From Omphiscola glabra (Eukaryota > Mollusca > Gastropoda > Lymnaeidae), in assembly GCA_964017045.1 (NCBI GenBank), contig OZ024799.1, positions 29,771,596 to 29,835,595 on the forward strand: 64,000 bases of DNA, given 5' to 3'. Numbering within the stretch: the stretch's first letter is position 1; each line of letters begins with the position of its first letter. Of the stretch, positions 1 through 10,639 are shown piece by piece. Both the position numbers and the translations under genes were made by a program. The notes beneath the pieces are model-generated. The model made no database searches. It worked only from the letters and a program-made list of their open reading frames with translations, and was not told the origin of the DNA.

Positions 1-3000
1 TTTAAAATATTTTGTTTTGGCCGTTGGCCCCAAAATCATTTTTTTTCTTATATGAGCTTTGTAAACTATAGGTTTCGTCTGCGCTCCTACACCATTTATT
101 CGAATACGCTAAAACTTTGACGAGATGTTGCGATCATGCCCGCAAAGGTTTCTAAATTATTAGAACCATTTTATAATATTCCGTTTTGAGCCAGGGGCCC
201 CATGTTCGTTTTTTCTAATAGGAGCTATATAAATATAATTTCAAACCGTATGCGCTCCTACACCATTCATGTGATTGCAACAAAACTTTTTTGAAAGGTT
301 GTTCATAAAGTCGCGCATGTTAATGAGTAATTACAATACTTTTAAAATATTCCGTTTTCAGCTGTTGGCCCCAAATTCTTTTTTTTCTAATATGACCTTT
401 GTACAAAATAATTTCGGTATGCGCTCCTATACCATTCTTCTGAATGCGATAAAACTATAGTTAGATGTTTTTCCCACGCCCGAAAAGCTTTTCCAATTAT
501 TACAACCGTTTAAAATATTCTTTTTTGAGCCAGGGGCCCCATGTTCTATTTTTCCAATATGAGCTATATAAATATAATTTCAAACCGTATGCGCTCCTAC
601 ACCATTCATGCGATTGCAACAAAACTTTGTTGAAAGGTTGTCCATAAGGTCGCCCATGTTAATGAGTAATTACAATACTTTTAAAATATTCCGTTTTCAG
701 CCGTTGTTCCCAAATTCTTTTTTTTTCTTATATGAGCTTTGTACAAAATAATTTCTGTATGCGCTCCTATATCATTTATCTGAATGCGATAAAACATTTT
801 AGTAAAATGTTTTACCCAAGTCCGCAAAGCTTTTCAAATTATTACAACCGTTTAAAATATTCTTTTTTGAGCCAGGGGCCCTATGTTCTATTTTTCCTAT
901 TTGAGCTATACAAATACAATTTCAAACAGATCTAATGTGTGGATGGATAGATTTTTAATAAAATACAAATAGCAACATAAAATTGTGTGTGTCACATAGT
1001 AATTAGGTTTCTGAAGTAGTTACAACACTTTTAAAATAATCCGTTTTTGGCCGTTGGCCCCAAAATCGTTATTTTTCTTATATGAGCTTTGTAAAAAATA
1101 ATATCCGTATGCACTCCTATACCATTTATCTGAATGCGATACAACTTCAGTAATATGTTTCTCTTTTTTTAATTTTGTGATATAATAAGTAGGTTTCTGA
1201 AGTAATACAACAATTCTACAATATTCCGTTTGTGGCCGGGGGCCTTAATTCGTTTTCCACCATTTATTATCTATATAAGTATCGTATGCATTCCTATACC
1301 ATTCATCCGATTGCGATTAAAAACTTTGGTGAATTGATATGCGCGCTCCCGCAAATGTTTCTAGATTAGAACAACATTTTACAATATTTCGCATGGGCCG
1401 ATGTCCTTAAATTCGTTTTGTTTTCTTTAACAAACTTTATCAAAATAATTTCAAACGGAGCTATCAACTCAACCGCCCTTGAACAAATGCCAACAGACAT
1501 CAATTTGTAGCAAGAGCAGAGAAAACACGTTTTTGCATGTTTAGTGTAGAGAGTATTTTTGTTGTTTTTATTAATAAGCTTGAATTTTGTGAGGTATTTT
1601 AGAATCGGATATAGCTTTGTAAATGTTTTGTGATTTTGAATAGCAATGATGTAGTAATACATCTATTATATAAGAATGATCTATGCTGACCGTAACTCAC
1701 AAAAAACCGATACGATTTAAATACGTTCCCATTTTTTAAAACAATCATAGTTTTCTTCTATTATTTTAAGGAACTCGAATCAATGGTAATGCGAAAAATA
1801 TATTGTATATTCGCTTTAATTTTAATAAAATTTTAAGTATTAATAATATAAATTACAAATAAATCTGGAGTAACAACTAAGGAACTATTTTAAACATTTT
1901 ATATGTGGTTGAAAGTTATGAAAATTAATAAAACAAATTATAATCAAAGAATTACACTGTAATCACATTTATCGGGGAAACCAAAACATATGTTGATTGT
2001 AGTGCATTTTTAAAGCACGTTCCAAATATTGCGTAATAAAAGTAAAATTAATTTGTTCTAAATAATAACGCAAATGACCTCAGAACTCAAATTGTCTATT
2101 TATTCAATGCAAAAATGTATCTGATTTAATAACCGCGCCTAATAAAATTGATAATGTATTTCCCCCTTCCTAAAAGTAAAATTAATAAATATAATAGATT
2201 GCTTTTTAAATTGCTACAATTTAAAAAATGAAATACAATTTTTGCTTTTTATTTTTAACGTTTAATAAATTTTTACTTTTATTCTTTCCAAAAATATACA
2301 TTTATGAAATTTATAAATTAGTAAAAAAAAAAAAAATAACCTTTAAATATACTTTTAATACGAAAATGCCGTTTAATGCAATCAGTGCAGCGAAACTACA
2401 TATCCAAATAGCATCCACTAATGCACTTATCACTCATTTAAATAAGAACAAAGCATTTGAAATGCAAAAAAATTGTTTTTGCGTAAGTAAGTGGATTACA
2501 ATCCCGTGGATGATTTTATTAATTTCTTTAAAACTCTGTTTGGTGGAGGGGGAAGTTGACAAAATGAATTTGACAAATAATTTGCCTTCTTAGGTACATA
2601 TATATGGGGGTTAGGAAATAGAGTGTGTACAATTTTATATCTTTAAATCCAATGATATTACTGTTGTGAAAAATAGATGCTATATTCTCATTTTACGAAT
2701 TAAGAAAATAAATGACGTTAACACAACGTAAGTACATTTACAAAAGTATATCCATGAATATCAAAACCCATTCATTTTACAAAGAATTACCAGTTTTGGA
2801 CCGGAGCCCTATAGTAGTTTTTCTTTCTAATATGAGCTATTTAAATATAATTTCCGTATGAGTTCCTATACTATTCATCTGAATGCGATAAACTTTCAGT
2901 GAGTTGTTGTGTGCAGGCCCGCATTAGGTTTCTAAAGAAGTGCAAATATTTTACAATATTCCGCTTTGGGCCGGGGGCCTTAAATTCTTTTTTTTTTCTT

Positions 3001-3442
3001 ATATGAGCTATGTAAATATAACGTCAAGCAGAGCTATTGCATAAGTGGGTGGAATTACTGTGACATTTCATTTTGTATATGTGACTTAATAAATAGGTTT
3101 CTGATTTAGTACAAATATTTCACAATATTACTTTTGGGGCCGGGGGCCCTAAATTTGTTTATATGTAATAAATGAGCCATATAAATATAATTTCAAACAT
3201 AGCTATTGCATGGGGGGATCAATCGCTATATGTTTTGGGACTAAATTTGGAAAATCCATGCTTCCCACACGGACAGCTGCGTGTGGTCTGCTGACACTTC
3301 TTAAAACCTTCTAATTAATTCGAATACGCACCAGACGGTTAAAAAAAGGTGTTTATTAGAAGAACTTACAAAAAAACTATTAAAACACGGACACTTTATT
3401 TCGATGAGTGGCATTGCAACGCATGCCGGGTACTCGCTAGTT
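1..3442 (-). repeat. Large AT-rich dispersed repeat, copy 1
   Basis: The stretch is built from many diverged modules of roughly 100 to 340 bases. Each carries a run like TTTTAAAATATTCCGTTTTG, then GGCCGGGGGCC, then a T-run and TATGAGCT, then ATAATTTCAAACAGAGCTA. Modules fill 1-1460 and 2770-3240 and flank an AT-rich core (1660-2760) that also appears at 7145-8290. The right edge ends with CATTGCAACGCATGCCGGGTACTCGCTAG, also found at 9953. The ORF at 2228-2593 lies in the core, has low-complexity K/N/F/I composition and no recognisable domain, so I do not call it a gene. The strand is arbitrary, set by reading the shared edge as the 5' end. The transposon class is not identified. Confidence 0.6.
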
Positions 3443-3505
3443 TTTTTAATAAATGTTGAAATGAATCAAATTGAATCAAATGTGCCACTATTTTATTCCT
3501 CCTTC

Positions 3506-3688
3506 CAGTGGCGTAGCGAGCTTGACTCGAGCCCGGGGCACAATAGCTTTTTAGCGCCCCCCAAATACCTTTTTAGCGCCCCCCCTATTCGAAAACCATA
3601 CAATATTATAGTAAAATATACCATTTGGCGCCCCTTTGTGAGTAGCGCCCGGGCATGATGCCCCCTTGCCCCCCCCACTACGCCACTG
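3506..3688. mobile_element. hAT-type MITE with perfect 8-bp target-site duplication
   Basis: The 183-bp element begins CAGTGGCGTAG and ends CTACGCCACTG, a terminal inverted repeat. It is flanked on both sides by CCTCCTTC (3498-3505 and 3689-3696), an 8-bp target-site duplication as expected for hAT transposons. The interior is rich in GCGCCCCC runs and has no transposase, so it is non-autonomous. The perfect duplication suggests a fairly recent insertion. Confidence 0.85.
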
Positions 3689-3696
3689 CCTCCTTC

Positions 3697-4640
3697 CTCG
3701 AGTCAGAGTAGAGCCAGAGTCCCTAAGACTTGGCAACTGTTGGGTTGAGTCATATGAAATCTCCATTGGACTAAGCAAAAAGATACAACATGAATTAATC
3801 GTTTTATTCATTCATTTTTTTTAAAAAGTATTTTTTAATAGGCTCGTGCTGTTCTAGATATACTTTTAATTGATAGCTGAAGCTGTTATTTGTCTGTATA
3901 GATCCCTAATACTATCAAGTATGACTTGTTTATCTTATAATATATATAAATGAAAGCTTGCTGAAACTGTGGTTATGTGTATGCCGTACAGGTCCCTTCT
4001 ATCAGCTTATGTATTGTATATTTGCTTACGTTGTGGGTTTTGTTTTGTAGAGTCATAATCTGTTGAAACGTTCCCTTTCTTTTGCATTGGAGTGGTGAAC
4101 ATTTTACGAAATAACACACGGTGGCAAAAAGGCGGTGGCGAAGTGGCATAGATCCCACTTTCCGTTCCTGAGATATCCGCATAGGTTACTGGATGGACAT
4201 TGCCATTGGAGATCACTGGTGACCTACTGATCACGAAGGGTTTTATTGTCTTCAGGTGGGGTGGAGGGTGGGGGTAAGTGCATAAACGTGTCAGCTCTAC
4301 TGGAGATCAGGAAGTAGGTCAAAATTGAGTGACATGATTTGACATGCAGAGGTCACTCAAAGGGTCAGTGGAGGTCACTTCTGACCTACGGATCCTGTGG
4401 GGTTGCATTGTCTCCGGGATTGAGGGATTGAGTAACCATGCATAATTTCAATTCCATCGGATAAAGGGAACATATCGATATTGACTTACAAAATTTGACA
4501 AAGACAAAAACACAAACGGAATAAAGTGCAAGGTAAATAAAAGTGTGTAACAATAATTTTGCAGGAATGTATTTATTGCTGTAATGTAATGTTCAATAGG
4601 CGCGCGAAACTTTCCAGATGTTAGCACTGATTTGAATGCA
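3697..4640. other. No gene seen; diverged duplicated segment
   Basis: I see no coding exon here. Two diverged segments near 4205-4260 and 4365-4425 share the pattern GGTCACT..TGACCTAC.GATC followed by G-rich sequence, so part of the stretch is a local duplication. Short ORFs on either strand have no domain features. Confidence 0.4.
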
Positions 4641-4660
4641 TTTTTGTCAAGTAACTTTAG

Positions 4661-4802
4661 TAACAGGCTGGAAGAAAGCCTCAACCGTTTCATCATCGCC
4701 CTACAGAGGACCGTGTTTAAGTACTTGAGGGATCAGGCGTCCATAGACGTGAGGAACAGGAAAACACCTCTGACGGTTGAGACCACAAAAACACATCAGC
4801 AA
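4661..4802 (+). CDS. Candidate orphan internal exon, product unknown
   Basis: An open reading frame preceded by an acceptor-like CTTTAG (ending 4660) reads NRLEESLNRFIIALQRTVFK and continues with YLRDQASIDVRNRKTPLTVE and TTKTHQQ. The codon choice (CTG GAA GAA AGC CTC AAC CGT TTC ATC ATC GCC) is unlike the AT-rich surroundings and resembles the true exons of this window. The frame has one leading base. Donor options are CAA|GTACCT (exon end 4802) or CTG|GTAGGA (end 4809). A tandem repeat starts right after it. The predicted peptide is helical and charged; I do not recognise the family. It may be an exon of a gene lying mostly outside the window, or a gene fragment captured by a repeat. Confidence 0.35.
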
Positions 4803-5170
4803 GTACCTGGTAGGACTTGTGTGTTACAAGGTCTCGGTTTAACGATATTGTCATGTGCGTGTGGGGGGGGGCCTGTGGATTAAAGGTATTGAATTTTGTC
4901 TGACAGGGTGGCGGTTTAGCGATCTGAACATTTGTGGGATAGGGTGCCAGTTCAACGAGATGGACTTGTGTGTGACAGACTGGCGGATTGACAATATTGG
5001 CGCGCGTGACAAGCTGGTGGATTAACGATGACGACGTATGGGACAGGCAGGCGGATGAACGATATTGACGTATGTGACAAGCTGGTGGATTAACCATATT
5101 GATTTCTATGAGACTAAAGGCGGATGAAGGATACTTATGCGTGGGACAGGCTGCCGGTGTATTAAAGATA
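4803..5170. repeat. Degenerate minisatellite, unit about 34-50 bp
   Basis: Copies of a unit like GTGTGACAGGCTGGCGGATT followed by AACGATATTGACGT repeat about eight times with much divergence. The array starts at the possible donor of the orphan exon at 4661-4802. ORFs on the minus strand across it are by-products of the repeat. Confidence 0.7.
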
Positions 5171-5930
5171 GACAATTTGCCTTGATTGATATACGTGGAG
5201 TAGACAAAGTGCTGGACATTAGCTTATTGTGTGGTAAGTGTTAAGGCTGATAGTTTTTCAGGAATGTTTTTTCTTTTCATGCTATAAATAAACAATTTAA
5301 AAAATATTTCCTTTATTTTTAGTTGTTGATAAGGAAGAAAGTTATCATAACAAAACATAATTTGTAGTATATAGTAATTAGTTAATCTATGGATTACTGA
5401 AAGGTCATCAAATAAAATGTAAAAATACAGTGGTGTCGTGGACTAAGCTAGATTTTAGGTAATTGATTTAAGTTAAACCTGCTGTTTGGCTCAATATCCG
5501 ACAGAGTCAGGAAGGTTCTAGATTGGTTGGTACCGAAATGTTGATATATGGATTGAGTTTTAATAGATTACTTTCGTTTAAAAATTTACTGATGTACATT
5601 TTTTTTTTATAATTTATGAATTGAATTTGTTATAGCATGAAAAAACTCAAAGCGATCCGCCTTTATCTTTTAATTGAACAAACATCTACTGTAAAATAAT
5701 TAGCTGAGATCAATATTTAAAAAAAAAATAAAGAAAAAAAAAACCCGAAGAAATCGTAAAACTAAATTTTCCAGGATAAAATAAAAAATAAAAAAACAGA
5801 AACATTTCATTAATATTCATTAAATTTAATTTCCATTTACGTCATATTTTTTAACATAATAGCTGTTTTAAGAATTTCAATGAAAGACAAAGTTTTACGA
5901 TCTAAAACTACACATATTGAGACGTCACGT
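5171..5930. other. AT-rich stretch, nothing recognised
   Basis: The sequence is AT-rich with A-runs near 5715-5800 and no exon with coding character, RNA gene or transposon end that I can name. Confidence 0.4.
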
Positions 5931-5934
5931 CACG

Positions 5935-6290
5935 TATTAGTGTGTATTGACATGTCCCACTTATTTTTACACATCAAGATGTCCCGTAATTGTATACGTT
6001 AAGACATTGTTTGTACCAGTACACACTAAAGACAATTTTTACAGTGCTCGTTTAGACATTTCATACAGTACACGTAACGATCTTTGTGGACCAGTAAGCT
6101 TTAAGCCAGCTTGTACCAATGCACATTAAGACAATTTGTACCGGCGCACATTAAAACAATTGGCGCAGAACTCATTAAGACAATTTGAACAGCGCACATT
6201 TAAGACATTTTGTAACAGTACGCATTAGGACGTTTTGTACCAGTATATTTCAGACACTAAGTACCAGAGCACAACTTGATGTGTAGAACG
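5935..6290. repeat. Degenerate minisatellite, unit about 26 bp
   Basis: Diverged copies of a unit of the form AGACATTTTGTACCAGTACACATTA repeat about thirteen times. The ORF at 5947-6129 is only a reading of the repeat. Confidence 0.65.
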
Positions 6291-6629
6291 TTTCATTCAG
6301 GGATCAGCACGGCGCTACTGCAAAACATGTTTACCTGCTTCGTGGCAGTTTCTTACTTCTATACTCGAGTGAAGTTGATGTTTTGTATAGTTGCACTTAC
6401 TGTGTTAAAAATAGACCCGACTGTGGATATCCTTCATGCTTGACGATCAAAAGAGTTGGGACTCTATTATTTAGTTCCCCGTGGATAAAAAGGGACGCGG
6501 GTCAGCCTTTCTAACAATCCCATAGTGGAATAAAACGTGTTGCCCAAACGTGAATTATCCCCGTAAGGCCTAAGAGCAGATATAGTTTTTGCAGAGGTTC
6601 AATACCTTTGCAACGCTGTACCTCTACTC

Positions 6630-7080
6630 AATTTAGAAACATTTCCCGCACCCATTCTCTATTTCAAAATATTTCTAGCACCCCCTCCCTATTTCAAAAC
6701 ATTTCCAGCACCCCTCACTATTTCAAGACATTTCCAGCACCCCCTCCCTATTTCAAAACGTTTGCAGCCCCCTCCCTATTTCAAAACATTTCCAGCACCC
6801 CTCCCTATTTCAAATCATTTCCAGCACCCTCTCTCTATTTCAAAACATTCCCAACACCCCCTCCCTATTTCAAGACATTTCCAGCACCCCTCCCTATTTC
6901 AAGACATTTCCAGCACCCCCTCCCTATTTCAAAACGTTTCCAGCCCCCTCCCTATTTCGAAACATTTCCAGCACCCTTACCTATTTCAAATCATTTCCAG
7001 CACCCTCTCTCTATTTCAAAAAATTTCCAGCACCCCATATCGATTTGAAAACGCTTCAAGCACCCTCACCCTTCTCCACG
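6630..7080. repeat. Minisatellite, unit about 29-30 bp
   Basis: A unit of the form CCCTCCCTATTTCAAAACAT plus TTCCAGCAC repeats about fifteen times. Two overlapping forward ORFs (6608-7048 and 6762-7085) read it as runs of FQHPLPISK-like words; neither has a start context, signal or domain, so I treat them as repeat artefacts. Confidence 0.9.
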
Positions 7081-7129
7081 GATAAAAATTAGCGGCCCAG
7101 TCAGTTCAATGGATTTATATATATAATGT

Positions 7130-9945
7130 ATATATATATATGTAAATATAAGAATGAGCTATACTGACATAACGCTTAAAACCCAAAAATATTTTGATAT
7201 GTTTGGACTCTTAAAAACAATCATAATTATTTTCTATTTTTTTACGGAAATAGAATAAATTGTCATGTGCAAAAATTTTATATTTCCGCTTTTATTTTAG
7301 CAAAAGTTTAAGTATTATTATTATAAATTACAAATACAAACAAAGAAAAAACTAAGGGACTTTCTTAAGCATTTTATATGCGTTTGAAAGTTATGAAAAA
7401 AAATTAAATAGAAAAAATATAATCAAAGAAATACACAGTAATTACATTTATCGGGAAAACCGTTGTTAGTGCGTTCTTTAGCGCGTTGTCAATAAGGCGA
7501 AATAAAATTAAAATTAATTAGTTCTAAATAATCACGCAAATGACGTCATAGTGCGATTTGCCTATTTACCCAAAGCAAAAATGTCTCTGATTTAATAAAA
7601 GAGCGTGACAAAACTGATAATGTACATTCCCCTTATTATAAGAAAATTAATAAATAGTATTTATTGCTTTTTAAATTGCTAAACTTAAATACTAATTTAG
7701 CTTTGTATTTTTAACATTTAATACGTTTGTACTATTTATTCATTCCAAAAATAAACTTTGATGAAATTTATAAAGTATAAAAACTCTACATTTAAAAATT
7801 ATTTTAATAAGAATATGCCGTTTAATAAAATTGGTGCAGCAAAACTAAATAGCCAAATAGTATTTTTAATGCTCTTATCACTGATCTAGATAAGAACAAG
7901 GCATATTAAATGCAAAAAAAAAAGTTTTATGTTAGTAAGTGGATGATTTATTTATTTTTTTAAAACTCTGTGGGCGGGGAGTACACTATACATTAATTTT
8001 GCCCAATGCAGCGCAAGATGAGCCACAGAATAAATTTGATCAATAATTAACCTTCTTCGATACATTTATATAGATGGTAGGAAATTGAGTTCATGCATTT
8101 TTACTTGGATGACAAAATCTTTCAATCCAATGACATAAAAGTTGTAAAAAAAAGAAGCTATATTCTCATTTTACATATGAACATATGTTAACCAATTAAG
8201 AAAATCAATGACGTTAACAAAATGTATGTACATTTACATAATTATACCCATGGATATCAAAACCCAATATCTTTACACAAGTGTAAATTTAATTTTAAAA
8301 ATAGAGATTTTATTAGATAGAGAGATAGACAGAAAGACAGACAGACAGACAATTACACAGATAGATTATAGGTAGATAGAGATGTAGATAAAAGATAGAT
8401 AGACGGATGGATGGATGGATAGATGAAAGGATGGATGGATGGAAGGGTGGGTGGGTGGGTGAGAGGATGAATGGATGGGTAGATAGGTAGGTAGAAAGAT
8501 AGGTAGGTAGGTTGGTAGGTAGGTAAGTAGGTAGATAGATAGGTAGGTAGGTAGGTAGGTGGGTAGGTAGGTAGGTGGGCAGGTAGGTAGGTAGGTAGGT
8601 AGGTTGGCAGGTAGGTAGGCAGGCAGGCATGTAGATGGTAGATAGGTAGATGATAGATGGATAGGTAGATAGATAGACAAACAGATAGGCAGCCAGACAG
8701 ACAAAGAGACAGAATGAGAGACAGAAAGAGAGACAGTAAGAATGACAGACAGAGAAACAGATAAAGAGACAGACAGAGAGACAGATTAAGAGACATACAG
8801 CGAGACAAAAATATAGACAGACAGAGAGACAAACAGAAAGACAGACAGAGACACAGACAGAAAGAAGACAGAGAGATAGAGAGACATACAGAGAGACATA
8901 CAGAGAGACAGACAGAGAGTCGGACAGAGAGACAGACAGATAGACAGACAAAGAGACAGACAGAGAGACAGACAGAATGACAGATAGACAGACAGAGAGA
9001 CAGACAGGCAGAGAGACAGGCAGAGAGACAGACAGAGAGACGGAGAGATAGACAGAGAGACTGACAGTGAGACAGACTGAGAGACTGCTGGACAGACAAA
9101 TATAGAGACAGAGATACAGACAGATCATCCTTGAATAATTGCAAAAAAGTTATCTTAATTCGGTAAACTATATATATAAAAATTAATATATATAAATATA
9201 TCCCGTATGTGCTTCTATACCATCAATCCAAAGTGATGAAAAGTTTGTGAATTGTTGTAAAAAAATGCAAATGTTTCTGAATTATTACACACATTTTACA
9301 ATATTCCGTTTTGGGACCGGAGACATAAATTCTCCCCCCCCCCCCCTTTTTATGAGCTAAATATAATTTTCGAATTCTTTCCTATACCATTCATCGGATT
9401 GCGATAAAACTTTGGTAAGTTGTTGTGCGCACCAAAGGTTTCTGAATTAGCTTATCCATTTTGAAATATTCCTTTTGGGGTCGGAGCCCCAAATTATTTT
9501 TTTTCTTATATGAGCTATACAAATATAATTTCAAACAGTGCTATTGCATGGGTGGCTAGAAATCAATCAAATACAAACGACATTTCAGTTTGTGTGTGAC
9601 ATAAGTACAACCATTTAAAAATTGTTGGGTTTGTGGCCGGGGGCCTTATTTTAAAAATAATAAATTTTTGAGCTATCTAAATATAATTTAAAACAGAGCT
9701 ACTGCATGGGTGGATCAATGGCTACAAGTGTGTGGACTAAATTTTGAAAATCCATGTTTCTCACGTGGACAGCTGGATGTTGCCTGCTAATGCATCGAAA
9801 AAAAAGGTCTAATTTATTTGTGTACACAGCAGGCGGAAAAAACAGTAAATATTTTCTATCTAAAAATTACTTTTAAAAAACTTAATTAAAACACAAACAC
9901 TTTTTTTCATTGAGTGGCATTGCAACGCATGCCGGGTTCTCGCTA

Positions 9946-9953
<8 letters not shown>
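7130..9953 (-). repeat. Large AT-rich dispersed repeat, copy 2
   Basis: This stretch matches copy 1 at several points in the same order: an AATATAAGAATGAGCTATAC-like start, a TTTAAGTATTATTATTATAA core, the C-rich module with GGGACCGGAG or GGGGCCTTA and TATGAGCTA (9180-9700), and the terminal GCAACGCATGCCGGGTTCTCGCTAG ending at 9950. Compared with copy 1 it carries an extra 830-bp tetranucleotide satellite (8300-9126). No long open frame with transposase or reverse transcriptase features is present, so it is non-autonomous or decayed. Confidence 0.6.
8300..9126. repeat. Compound tetranucleotide satellite (GATA/GACA, GGAT/GGGT, GGTA, GAGA/GACA)
   Basis: The satellite is segmented: GACA/GATA (8320-8400), GGAT/GGGT (8405-8470), GGTA (8475-8640), then GACA/GAGA (8680-9125). 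It gives long minus-strand ORFs made of LSVCLSVC- and YLPTYLPT-like words, which are not genes. It sits inside dispersed repeat copy 2 and has no counterpart in copy 1. Confidence 0.95.
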
Positions 9954-10012
<59 letters not shown>

Positions 10013-10034
10013 GATAGATATATATATATATATA
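9946..10034. repeat. (TA)n microsatellite
   Basis: A long TA run interrupted once by AGACAGATAGA. It directly follows the end of dispersed repeat copy 2, where CTAGTATATATA suggests insertion into, or growth from, a TA-rich target. Confidence 0.95.
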
Positions 10035-10559
10035 CGTTTCGCATCTCATTAAATTGCAATATATTTAAATGAACTGAAGATGTCACAGACGAGTTATAAT
10101 ACATGTACATCTTTTTTAAATGTATTCCTTTTCTGCACGTTTATGTAATTTCACATAAAGATATAAATATTAAGCCCGTGTAACATCCACATTATTGCAT
10201 AACAAATATAATCAGTTTTAATTTTATAATTGTTAAGTCTGTATTATTTGGCTTTTTTTTATCTCCCTCCATCTCACCCACCGGCATAATTTTACTTGCA
10301 TATGCGCATGATTGTTTAGTTTCTGGTTTGATTTTATGGCAGACATTCCAACAGAGAGGTGTTTCCCACATTTGTACCTGGCCAGACCGTGGTAAAGCTG
10401 CTTCTCAGACTGTAATTAGTTCTCAGATAGATTTGACCTTTTTTCATTTTTCAGCAGTATGCAAAAGTAGTTAACTTGATGAGCGATGGGGTGGAAAGAA
10501 AGACTTTACGGTGACCTATGAATAAGAACCAGACACACACTTTGGACATCATATCACAA
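10035..10559 (+). promoter_or_regulatory. Region upstream of the NXPE-like gene
   Basis: About 525 bases lie between the TA repeat and the first ATG of the NXPE-like gene. They should contain its 5' UTR and at least part of the promoter, but I can point to no clear core promoter element. The ATG context TATCACAAATGTGG has A at -3 and is a good start context. Confidence 0.35.
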
Positions 10560-10639
10560 ATGTGGCTCAAGAAGGCTTTCGTCTTCATCGTCTGCTTGTC
10601 CGCCTGCCCGATGTGCATTGTGGTGTTGAAAGAAATCAT
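10560..10639 (+). CDS. NXPE-like exon 1 (signal anchor)
   Basis: Starts at ATG and encodes MWLKKAFVFIVCLSACPMCI then VVLKEI. A basic start followed by a hydrophobic stretch of about 18 residues fits a signal peptide or type II anchor, as in NXPE proteins. It ends in phase 2 at donor ATCAT|GTAAGA. The exon is shadowed by a spurious minus-strand ORF at 10451-10639. Confidence 0.75.

Noticed and set aside
2228..2593. 121-codon ORF
   Set aside because: Lies in the AT-rich dispersed repeat; composition is driven by A/T and the second copy does not keep the frame.
4717..5175. 152-codon minus-strand ORF
   Set aside because: Reads through the degenerate minisatellite at 4803-5170; repetitive NPPACHT-like words only.
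8313..9144. Long minus-strand ORFs of 263-271 codons rich in LSVCLSV and YLPTYLPT
   Set aside because: They are translations of the tetranucleotide satellite; open in more than one frame, no start context or domain.
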